From Ignavibacteria bacterium UBA5771 (GTDB lineage: Bacteria; Bacteroidota; Ignavibacteria; Kapaibacteriales; UBA2268): a stretch of DNA of 7,423 nt. Of the stretch, positions 1 to 6,760 are shown one piece after another. The stretch's first letter is position 1; every line of letters begins with the position of its first letter. The stretch lies in NCBI GenBank assembly GCA_002418685.1, contig DIEP01000078.1, positions 2,299-9,721 on the forward strand, written 5' to 3'. Both the position numbers and the translations under genes were made by a program. A model generated the notes under the pieces. That model searched no databases. It was not told the DNA's origin and saw only the letters and a list, made by a program, of their open reading frames with translations.

Positions 1-1590
1 ATAATAAAATTTATTCTTACCAAGGATAAAACTACATTTACCGTCATTATCAGAAATACCGTAAGTGTCAAATATAATGTAATTTTGTCCTTCACTATAA
101 TAATTAGAATATACTTTTATTACTGCACCATCAATCGGTTTGCCATTTGCATCTAAAGCAGTAATTGTAAATTTTGAATTTTGATTATTGTTATACGTGT
201 CAGTTACATATTCATGAACACCGCAACTTTGTCGGGCAGCGACTGCTCCCATCGTGTCCCATGTAATATAAGCAAGAGGGCTTTTAAAAGAATTGTTTAC
301 GGGTTCCCATTGCTCCCATTTTTCATCCCAAAATTCGTTCCATACATGATCGATTGAACTTGCATCAATTCCTCTACAAGGAATCAAGCATGCTCTTGCA
401 GCAGCAGCTGTCAAATCCTCATATTCACCACACCGACCAATATGAAGGTCATATATTCTTACGGGTTGGTGAGGTCGTTCCTGTTTAGAAGTGAAATCCA
501 TCACATCATTTATCCAATTTGTAATTGCTCTCACTGCTTGCTTTTGCTCATTTTTATCATCCCAAATGACATCGCAAGCAGATACTGAATCTTTCAATAT
601 AGGATACATTTCTCCAACAGTGCCCGATTTTTCTTCAGTGTGAGTATAAAGATAATCCCTCCAAAAAACACCTGCTGGCGGCGCAGCAATATTATTAGTA
701 TGACTACCGCTGTAATTAGTTTCAACAAGGTTGGGATTGATATAGGTTTGCATTTCATCAGTTATTTTCGGATGAACAATATACATATAATAAATTTCTT
801 TTGGGACTTCGATTTGAATTTTTCCTTTCACAGCATCTACTTTCCAATATTTCACTGTTGAGTAGTAATCCTCATCTTTCGAGGGTGTTCCATAATCAAC
901 AATTTGCACATAATTCAAATCGCTATCATGTTTGTAAATTAGTTGAGCATTTTCAAGAAATAATTGTGGAAAACAATAACTCGAATTTAAAAAAGCAGAT
1001 GAAGAATAAGCAATAGAAAAAGCGATCTCATCAATAAGATTTTCTGCTGCATTATTTATTATCTCTGCAAATTCGTTTTGCCGGTTCTGAGATAATCCTG
1101 AAAGAGTATTTATTAACTCTTGCCTTATCCATTTTGGCGATTTAGCAACTGCTTGCTGTGCTTCTGTTGAAAGTGTATTTGGAGATATAATTTCTAATTT
1201 TCGATTTTTTATATTTATTTTTACTCCAAGATTCTTTCCCGCTGGTATAAAAGAATATAAAAAGACTGAGTCGGTTAATATCCAACCGGAATAATCTGTT
1301 AATGCCAAATTCTTGCTTTCTTGAGGAGTAATATTCATATCTGAACTTGCAAGTCCCAAAGTTCCCGAAACTTCGAATTCACCTGTGATCCCCGTCTGAG
1401 TAATTCCTCTGATTGACGGATCCAAAATGTTCTTTATTGGTATGATTTGAACGGGATCAAGTTGACCTGATACTTTATAAATTATATTGGAAGGAATATC
1501 TGTTGTTATTCCCTTTTCATTATTTTGAGCAAAAATATTAGTAAAACATAAAGAGAAAATTACGATTGCTAAAATAGTATACTTTTTCAC
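1..1590 (-). CDS. Secreted transglutaminase-like domain protein (3' end outside window)
   Basis: Reading the minus strand from a GTG at 1588-1590, 530 codons run to the left edge without a stop, so the C-terminus is missing. The first 21 residues look like a Sec signal peptide: two lysines after the start, a hydrophobic core, then a likely cut in NIFA|QNN. Residues about 22-300 match nothing I recognise. A WRDYL motif at 310 and a transglutaminase-like core (about 340-440) follow. The core has the nucleophile Cys387 in GRCGEYED and His415 in DHVWNEFWDE; the spacing and context resemble the PNGase/bacterial transglutaminase fold. The third position, usually Asp in W-x3-DP, is Glu429 (WEQWEP). 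From about residue 473 a beta-rich segment (FTITALDANGKPIDGA) resembles a carboxypeptidase-regulatory or Ig-like domain. It probably acts outside the cytoplasm as a protease- or amidase-like or cross-linking enzyme; the substrate is unknown. GTG is chosen because an in-frame TAA lies at 1612-1614, no ATG lies between, and AAGGAA sits 7 bases upstream. Confidence 0.85.
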   Translation of the reverse strand, partial: MKKYTILAIVIFSLCFTNIFAQNNEKGITTDIPSNIIYKVSGQLDPVQIIPIKNILDPSIRGITQTGITGEFEVSGTLGLASSDMNITPQESKNLALTDYSGWILTDSVFLYSFIPAGKNLGVKINIKNRKLEIISPNTLSTEAQQAVAKSPKWIRQELINTLSGLSQNRQNEFAEIINNAAENLIDEIAFSIAYSSSAFLNSSYCFPQLFLENAQLIYKHDSDLNYVQIVDYGTPSKDEDYYSTVKYWKVDAVKGKIQIEVPKEIYYMYIVHPKITDEMQTYINPNLVETNYSGSHTNNIAAPPAGVFWRDYLYTHTEEKSGTVGEMYPILKDSVSACDVIWDDKNEQKQAVRAITNWINDVMDFTSKQERPHQPVRIYDLHIGRCGEYEDLTAAAARACLIPCRGIDASSIDHVWNEFWDEKWEQWEPVNNSFKSPLAYITWDTMGAVAARQSCGVHEYVTDTYNNNQNSKFTITALDANGKPIDGAVIKVYSNYYSEGQNYIIFDTYGISDNDGKCSFILGKNKFYY

Positions 1591-1597
1591 TATATAA

Positions 1598-1603
1598 TTC
1601 CTT
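1598..1603 (-). promoter_or_regulatory. Shine-Dalgarno site fixing the GTG start
   Basis: On the minus strand AAGGAA lies 7 bases before the GTG at 1588-1590. Because no ATG is available at the signal-peptide start, this site is the main support for a GTG initiation codon in the transglutaminase-like gene. Confidence 0.6.
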
Positions 1604-1623
1604 ATATAAAATTATAAAAATTA

Positions 1624-1652
1624 ATTATTTACTTTGTTCTGAAAAATATCAA
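1624..1652 (-). promoter_or_regulatory. Candidate promoter of the transglutaminase-like gene
   Basis: On the minus strand TTGATA (1652-1647) and AATAAT (1629-1624) are separated by exactly 17 bases, each matching five of six positions of the general sigma-70 consensus. Transcription would begin near 1617 and give a leader of roughly 27 bases that contains the AAGGAA site. A second TATAAT at 1616-1611 lacks a good -35 partner. In such AT-rich DNA chance matches are common, and Bacteroidota promoters often differ from this consensus, so this is a weak call. Confidence 0.3.
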
Positions 1653-1672
1653 GAACGCGTTCAATATTTTTC
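1641..1672. repeat. Inverted repeat with palindromic core between nrdJ and the transglutaminase-like gene
   Basis: Perfect 9-base arms, GAAAAATAT (1641-1649) and ATATTTTTC (1664-1672), flank a 10-base perfect palindrome GAACGCGTTC (1653-1662). The unpaired bases between arms and core are three on one side and one on the other. Read on the minus strand, the structure is a hairpin followed by a T-rich arm about 110 bases after the nrdJ stop, so it may be a weak intrinsic terminator. It also covers the TTGATA candidate -35 element, so an operator role is the alternative. The core is the most GC-rich short patch in this gap. Confidence 0.5.
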
Positions 1673-1782
1673 AATAACTTAGTTTTTATATTACGAAATT
1701 ACACTTTTCCAAATAATAATAAATAAAATAACTGTGTCGCGATGATTCTTTTGGACTGCCCGTGAGAAATTTACCTTAATTA

Positions 1783-4700
1783 TTATGAGCAACCTGTTGT
1801 ATGCCCGCAATCTTCGCAAACGCTGCAAGTCCCATTACGACGCACTTTCATACTTCCGCAATTATCGCATTGCTCACCCGTATAGCCAAGAGAGACTGCA
1901 TCATTGGGAGAAAGTGCGAATTCTTGTTGTTTTGAATGATTATGCGCTTCATTAGTTTTGTGGGATTGCCCATTTTGTGAATGGCTGTGAATACTTGACA
2001 AATCATCATTATGGACATCTGCCATTTCCATATTCATTTCCTGCTTCGGTTTAGCATTTTCCAAATTATTTGTTAATTGAATATCCTGGAATTCAGTGAT
2101 ATGATTTGAAAATAAAGTTGGATTGTTGACAGATTCCACAGGTTTTTTGCTGTCTTCGGGTTCCTCGCTTTCATTTTGAATCAATTTATTTTGCGGAGAC
2201 TTCTGAATGTCTTCGTCTTCGATATGGGCAGGTAAATGTGCAAGGTCGTCTCTATGCAAGTAATCAATGGCAAGTGAACGAAAGATAAAATCAAGCACTG
2301 AGGTCGTAGTTTTTATCCGCTCGTGTCCTTCAACAATACCTGCGGGCTCAAAGCGCGTGAAGGTGAAAGTATCCACAAGTTCGCTTAGCGGTATGCCATA
2401 TTGCAATGCTTTCGATGATAATATTGCGAAGCTATTTAGCAATCCTCTGAATGCAGCTCCTTCCTTATACATATCTATGAAAATCTCACCTAGTGTGCCA
2501 TCATCGTATTCGCCCGTTCTTAAATATATTTTATGGAAATTGATTGTTGCTTCTCGAACATGTCCGTGCCGCAATGGTGGAAGCTTCTGCCTAATGGGTT
2601 TTCTGAATTCAGGATTTTTAACAATAATTTCGGATGGATGATTTTCATCATCATATTTTTCATCTGTAAGGGTAAGTTCTTCTACAAGTTCATCGTCCAG
2701 TTTGGAATTCAAGGGTTGCGAAAGCTTTGAATTATCTCGGTAAATTGCGATTGCTTTGAGCATAGATTTCCAAGAAGTAGAATACACTGAGCCAATTTCC
2801 TCAACTGTTGCATTGTCAGGCATATTCACCGTTTTCGAGATTGCTCCCGAAATGAAAGGTTGAGCTGCAGCCATAATTCGCACATGTGCCATATAAGGAA
2901 TATAGCGAGTGCCATTTTTCCCGCATTTTGAAGCAGTATCAAATATCGGCAAGTGTTCATCTTTCAAGTGCGGAGCATTTTCCAACATCATTGTTCCACA
3001 CACATAATCATTTGCAGCATCGATTTGTTTATCAGTAAATCCCAATTCTTTAAGCAAGTTGAAAGAAGACGAATTCATAGTTTGTTCGCTTATTCCAATA
3101 GATTTAAGTAAATCTTCACCAATTGCCCACTTTGTAAATGCAAATTTTATATCGAAAACATTTGGAAGCTGCTTTTCAATTTCTTGTATTTTCTCATCTG
3201 TCAATCCCTTTTCCAAAAGACTTGTTTTATTGATATAAGGGCAGCCCGCGAGAGTGCCTGCACCTTTTGCATATTGTTCAATATCGGAAATCTGATTTTC
3301 AGTATATCCTAATTTTTGAAGTGCTTTGCGAACAGATTGGTTAATTATTTTAAAATAGCCGCCGCCTGCAAGTTTTTTGAATTTAACAATTGCATAATCT
3401 GGTTCGATTCCTGTTGTATCGCAATCCATCACAAGACCAATTGTTCCTGTTGGAGCAATAACGGAGACCTGTGCATTTCTATAACCATTCTTTTCACCAA
3501 GTTTTAAAGCCTCATCCCAGACTTTTTTGGAAGATTCGATTAAATATTTTGGAGCATATTTTGGATTTATTCCTTTGGGTCTAATCGTTAATCCTTCATA
3601 TTCGCTCGGAATTGAATTATAAGCTGCACGCCTGTGATTGCGAATTACCCTCAACATATCCGCTCGATTTATCTCAAACTCTTCGAAGGTGCCAAGTTCT
3701 TTAGCCATTTCAGCCGATGTTTTATATGATTGACCTGTAAGCATTGATGTAATTGCACCTGCCCAAGCAAGTGCTTCGGGAGAATCATAAGGTATTCCAT
3801 TTACCATTAAAAGTGTCCCAAGATTGGCATAGCCCAGACCAAGGGTTCGGAATTTATAGCTATTTATAGCCATTTCGGGAGATGGATATTGAGCCATCAG
3901 AACAGATATTTCAAGCACCATTGTCCAAAGTCTGATTGCATGCAAATATTCATCAACTTTGAAAACTTGATTTGCTTCATCATAAAATTTCATAAGATTC
4001 AGACTTGCAAGGTTGCACGCAGTATCGTCTAAAAACATATATTCGCTGCATGGATTGCTTGCATTAATTCTTCCCGATTGAGGGCAGGTGTGCCATTCGT
4101 TTATCGTAGTATCAAATTGCAAACCAGGGTCAGCACTTTGCCAAGCACTCATTAATATTTTATTCCACAGACTGCGTGCAGGCAAAGTTTTGGCTACTTG
4201 CTTTGTGGTTCTCCATCTTAGTTCCCAAATCTCATCATTTTCCATTGATCGCATAAAATCGTTTGTCACACGAACTGAATTATTGGAATTTTGACCGCTC
4301 ACCGTTATATATGCTTCACCTTCATAATTTGTATCAAATTCCTTGAAATCGAAATTTTTGAATCCCTGAGAAACTAAATCTAAATATCGTTTTATATAAT
4401 TTAATGGAACGCCACGATTCAATGCTTTTTGAATAAGCTTCGAAAGTTGCTTGTTCTCCTTTGGATTAGTTCCATTTTGAATTGCTTCATCAACAATCGC
4501 TGAAAGGAATTTTGAGATGATGCGAGAACCTGAGACCAAGTCGGCTACTTTCTGCTCTTCCTGAGCTTTCCATTCGATAAATTTTTCAATATCGGGATGG
4601 TCAATATCAAGTATAACCATCTTCGCAGCTCGACGAGTGGTACCGCCCGATTTGATTGCTCCTGCTGCTCGATCGAAAACTTTCAGAAAACTCATCAAAC

Positions 4701-5409
4701 CCGAAGACACACCGCCACCTGACAGAATTTCGCCTTCGCCTCGTAATGCTGAAAAATTAGAGCCTGAACCGCTCCCAAATTTAAAAACGCGAGCTTCACG
4801 AGTAAGCAAATCGAAAATACCACCCGGATTGAGCAAGTCGTCCTTAACGGAATTAATAAAGCAAGCATGAGGCTGTGGGCGTGTATATGCATCCTGGGAT
4901 TGCTTGATTTCTTTTTCGGCAGGGTCATAATAATAATGTCCTTGCTTATTGCCTTTTATTCCATAAACTGTGGAAAGCCCCGTATTGAACCATTGCGGAG
5001 AATTAGGAGCAGCCATCTGATTGAGCAACATATACACAATCTCATCATAAAAAGATTGAGCGTCAGCCTCGCTATCAAAGTAGCCATTATTTTCTCCCCA
5101 CCATTTCCAAGTATATGCTAATCGATGAACTGTTTGCTTTATACTTGTCTCTGAACCAAGCACAGGCTTACCTTCTTGGTCTAATAATGGCTTGCCATTT
5201 TCATCATATTGCGGAACTTCCGTTTTGCGAAAATATTTCTGTGCGAGTATATCTGTTGCCATCTGTGACCAATTTGACGGCACTTCCACATCGACTGCTT
5301 CGAACACAATAGAGCCATCAGGATTGCGAAGTTGTGTCTTTCTCTTTGTGAAGGAAAATAAGTCGTAAGGACTTTGCCCTGCCTTTGTATACAGTCTTGG
5401 TATCTTCAT
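1783..5409 (-). CDS. nrdJ: Adenosylcobalamin-dependent (class II) ribonucleotide reductase
   Basis: This enzyme reduces ribonucleotides to deoxyribonucleotides with a thiyl radical made from adenosylcobalamin, so it needs neither oxygen nor a separate radical subunit. The 1208 residues fit the long NrdJ subfamily (about 1200). Visible catalytic features are Cys183 (HACFINSV), the active-site stretch NPCSE with Asn452, Cys454 (thiyl radical) and Glu456, and Cys465 eleven residues later (ACNLASLNL), the same Cys-Cys spacing as in Thermotoga NrdJ. The APTGTIG loop lies at 652-658 and GAISKTVNMP at 855-864. Residues about 930-1055 form a TSCPD-type domain (GTLGEIFIDMYKEGAAFRG). A polar linker (about 1060-1165) leads to a cysteine tail with C1181, C1184, C1195, C1198, C1201 and C1207, expected to bind zinc and/or shuttle electrons to the active site. 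I see no N-terminal ATP cone. The start is fixed by a TAA directly before the ATG and by AAAGG 7 bases upstream. Confidence 0.97.
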   Translation of the reverse strand: MKIPRLYTKAGQSPYDLFSFTKRKTQLRNPDGSIVFEAVDVEVPSNWSQMATDILAQKYFRKTEVPQYDENGKPLLDQEGKPVLGSETSIKQTVHRLAYTWKWWGENNGYFDSEADAQSFYDEIVYMLLNQMAAPNSPQWFNTGLSTVYGIKGNKQGHYYYDPAEKEIKQSQDAYTRPQPHACFINSVKDDLLNPGGIFDLLTREARVFKFGSGSGSNFSALRGEGEILSGGGVSSGLMSFLKVFDRAAGAIKSGGTTRRAAKMVILDIDHPDIEKFIEWKAQEEQKVADLVSGSRIISKFLSAIVDEAIQNGTNPKENKQLSKLIQKALNRGVPLNYIKRYLDLVSQGFKNFDFKEFDTNYEGEAYITVSGQNSNNSVRVTNDFMRSMENDEIWELRWRTTKQVAKTLPARSLWNKILMSAWQSADPGLQFDTTINEWHTCPQSGRINASNPCSEYMFLDDTACNLASLNLMKFYDEANQVFKVDEYLHAIRLWTMVLEISVLMAQYPSPEMAINSYKFRTLGLGYANLGTLLMVNGIPYDSPEALAWAGAITSMLTGQSYKTSAEMAKELGTFEEFEINRADMLRVIRNHRRAAYNSIPSEYEGLTIRPKGINPKYAPKYLIESSKKVWDEALKLGEKNGYRNAQVSVIAPTGTIGLVMDCDTTGIEPDYAIVKFKKLAGGGYFKIINQSVRKALQKLGYTENQISDIEQYAKGAGTLAGCPYINKTSLLEKGLTDEKIQEIEKQLPNVFDIKFAFTKWAIGEDLLKSIGISEQTMNSSSFNLLKELGFTDKQIDAANDYVCGTMMLENAPHLKDEHLPIFDTASKCGKNGTRYIPYMAHVRIMAAAQPFISGAISKTVNMPDNATVEEIGSVYSTSWKSMLKAIAIYRDNSKLSQPLNSKLDDELVEELTLTDEKYDDENHPSEIIVKNPEFRKPIRQKLPPLRHGHVREATINFHKIYLRTGEYDDGTLGEIFIDMYKEGAAFRGLLNSFAILSSKALQYGIPLSELVDTFTFTRFEPAGIVEGHERIKTTTSVLDFIFRSLAIDYLHRDDLAHLPAHIEDEDIQKSPQNKLIQNESEEPEDSKKPVESVNNPTLFSNHITEFQDIQLTNNLENAKPKQEMNMEMADVHNDDLSSIHSHSQNGQSHKTNEAHNHSKQQEFALSPNDAVSLGYTGEQCDNCGSMKVRRNGTCSVCEDCGHTTGCS

Positions 5410-5416
5410 TTATTTA

Positions 5417-5421
5417 CCTTT
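5417..5421 (-). promoter_or_regulatory. Shine-Dalgarno site of nrdJ
   Basis: AAAGG on the minus strand lies 7 bases before the nrdJ ATG at 5407-5409. With the in-frame TAA at 5410-5412, it leaves no room for a longer protein. Confidence 0.6.
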
Positions 5422-5563
5422 GTGTTTATTCAAAATTGTGAATTTTATATATTTAAAATTGCTTTTTTAAAAATTTTAAAATTATAAAATTATTATATAA
5501 ATATTTCTAAAAAAATAAATATTTTTAAAATAGACGCAAAAAAGTGTTTTTTCTTTAATCGAC

Positions 5564-5582
5564 AATTTCAATTGAATTTCAA
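5564..5582. repeat. Direct repeat AATTTCAA, two copies one helical turn apart
   Basis: AATTTCAA occurs at 5564-5571 and again at 5575-5582, an 11-base period. The copies overlap a palindrome TTCAATTGAA (5567-5576) and an inverted repeat AATTTC-AA-GAAATT (5575-5588). The cluster ends a few bases before the candidate promoter of the downstream plus-strand gene, a typical place for a transcription-factor site. AT-rich composition raises the odds of chance occurrence. Confidence 0.35.
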
Positions 5583-5596
5583 GAAATTTGATAATA

Positions 5597-5629
5597 TTTG
5601 CCTGTATTTAATTTATGGTATAATTTTTG
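5597..5629 (+). promoter_or_regulatory. Candidate promoter of the PorV/PorQ-type gene
   Basis: TTTG at 5597-5600 is followed after 20 bases by TAATTTTTG (5621-5629), one T longer than the Bacteroidota -7 element TAnnTTTG and with suitable spacing from the -33 TTTG. A perfect TATAAT (5619-5624) overlaps it, with TTGCCT 15 bases upstream as a poor -35. Either reading starts transcription near 5631-5637 and gives a leader of about 40 bases. Confidence 0.4.
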
Positions 5630-5672
5630 AATGTGCTTTCATTATAAATAATTCTTTATTATTATTATTTAA

Positions 5673-6755
5673 ATGAATTCTAATACACAACATAGAATTA
5701 ACTCGAGCAGCGCACGATATTTATTGATTATATTCTTTTTGATGAGTATTACTTTGCAATATTCTTACTCACAAAGCTCCATCGGTGGCTCGCCCGAAAT
5801 GTATTTGCTCCGCGATGTGGGAACAAGACCCATTGCACTTGCGGGAGCATATTCTGCAATTGCAAACGATCCAATTGCAATATTCTACAATCCTGCGGGC
5901 TTTGGATTCTTCAATTCCACACCTTCTTTTACGGCAAATGTCGGGGCACTTGGTTTAGGGAGAATAAATAGCTTGCTTTCTTATGGACAACAAATTTCGG
6001 ATAATTTTGGTGTTGGTGTAGGTATAAATAGCTTATTTTCGGGTTCATTTATGGGGAGAGATATCAGGGGCAATCCCACACGAAATATGTCAGATAATCA
6101 ATTTGAGTTTATCGCCGCAGGAGCATATCGCTTGGAATTCGCCTCATTTGGAGCTTCTGTGAAATATTTGAATGACAATTTGTCGGGTTCTGATTTGCAA
6201 GCTAATGGGTTTGCATTTGATTTGGGAACAAAATTCAATGTGATGGATTTATTTTCTTTTGCATTATCTGCTAGAAACCTTTATGGGCGGATGTATTGGA
6301 GCAATACAAGTGCGGATTACGAAGTGCTTCCTTATGAAATTCGCAGTGGAATAGCAATGGAATGGGGCTTTAATTCCAGTACTTATGAAACGCGCTCTGC
6401 GACAACAGGCGAACTTGAGCAAGTTGTTGTCCCTGCCACAAAATATCTGCTTCTCTCTTTGGAAAGTTCATTTATCGAAAATGCAATATCACCGAGCTAT
6501 TGCATAGGATTAGAAGTTGCACCCGATGAAATAATTGCATTTCGCGGGGGAATTGAAATATATGGTGAAAAACTTGGCAAACCGCAGTTATTTCCATTGA
6601 ATAAATGGGGGGCGGGAGTTTCCTTGCGACCGAATTTGCAAAATTTAATTGAAAGTTTGAATTTTGTTAGCCATATTGATTATACAATTTCCAATGAATA
6701 TCTATCATCAAGTGGGATATCGCATCATATTTCGCTAACATTCATTCTTCAATAA
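5673..6755 (+). CDS. PorV/PorQ-type outer-membrane beta-barrel protein
   Basis: This 360-residue protein is predicted to sit in the outer membrane. After a short polar N-terminus, residues 16-33 form a signal peptide with likely cleavage near SYS|QSS. The mature N-terminus carries the family signature RPIALAGAYSAIANDPIAIFYNPAGF (split here as RPIALAGAYSAIAND at 52-66, then PIAIFYNPAGF), as seen in PorV/PorQ and UPF0164 proteins of the FCB group. The rest alternates short amphipathic strands and Gly/Asn/Ser turns (for example FGVGVGINSLFSG) and ends in a strand-like ISLTFILQ, as expected for a barrel. In type IX secretion PorV shuttles cargo at the outer membrane, but many paralogues have no known role, so I give no symbol. 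A TAA directly precedes the ATG, so no longer form exists; no clear Shine-Dalgarno site is visible in the TTATTATTATT leader, which is common in Bacteroidota. It is divergent from nrdJ and convergent with rpoN. Confidence 0.85.
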   Translation: MNSNTQHRINSSSARYLLIIFFLMSITLQYSYSQSSIGGSPEMYLLRDVGTRPIALAGAYSAIANDPIAIFYNPAGFGFFNSTPSFTANVGALGLGRINSLLSYGQQISDNFGVGVGINSLFSGSFMGRDIRGNPTRNMSDNQFEFIAAGAYRLEFASFGASVKYLNDNLSGSDLQANGFAFDLGTKFNVMDLFSFALSARNLYGRMYWSNTSADYEVLPYEIRSGIAMEWGFNSSTYETRSATTGELEQVVVPATKYLLLSLESSFIENAISPSYCIGLEVAPDEIIAFRGGIEIYGEKLGKPQLFPLNKWGAGVSLRPNLQNLIESLNFVSHIDYTISNEYLSSSGISHHISLTFILQ

Positions 6756-6760
6756 TTTTT

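Larger units (their letters stand above)
5410..5672. other. AT-rich divergent intergenic region between nrdJ and the outer-membrane protein gene
   Basis: These 263 bases separate two divergently transcribed genes and must carry both promoters. The nrdJ-proximal half (about 5440-5550) is almost pure A/T with many A- and T-tracts, so it is probably curved or easily melted. It includes the short dyad AAAAAA-GTG-TTTTTT at 5538-5552. I see no cobalamin-riboswitch-like conserved box or structure and no NrdR-type paired palindromes. I also see no open reading frame worth calling. A TATAAT at 5486-5481 (minus) could serve nrdJ, but it has no convincing -35 partner. Confidence 0.6.

Noticed and set aside
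640..1016. Two plus-strand open frames of about 70 codons
   Set aside because: They lie wholly antisense to the open minus-strand transglutaminase-like gene, have no ribosome site, and show no recognisable domain.
1534..1590. Lipoprotein signal at Cys15 of the transglutaminase-like protein
   Set aside because: The residues before the Cys (FSL) do not fit a lipobox, which needs a small residue just before Cys, and a good type I cleavage site follows at NIFA|Q.
4200..4530. Possible intein or foreign insertion in NrdJ between residues 290 and 400
   Set aside because: The segment (for example GVPLNYIKRYLDLVSQGF, then TVSGQNSNNSVRV) is the normal family sequence of long NrdJ proteins, with no splicing motifs.
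2267..5312. Several short open frames (63-124 codons) on the plus strand, and one on the minus strand in another frame, across nrdJ
   Set aside because: All are shadows inside nrdJ, whose frame is confirmed by conserved motifs from end to end.
5440..5550. Replication origin suggested by the extreme A/T content
   Set aside because: No DnaA-box cluster or iterons are visible, and the region is explained as a divergent promoter region.
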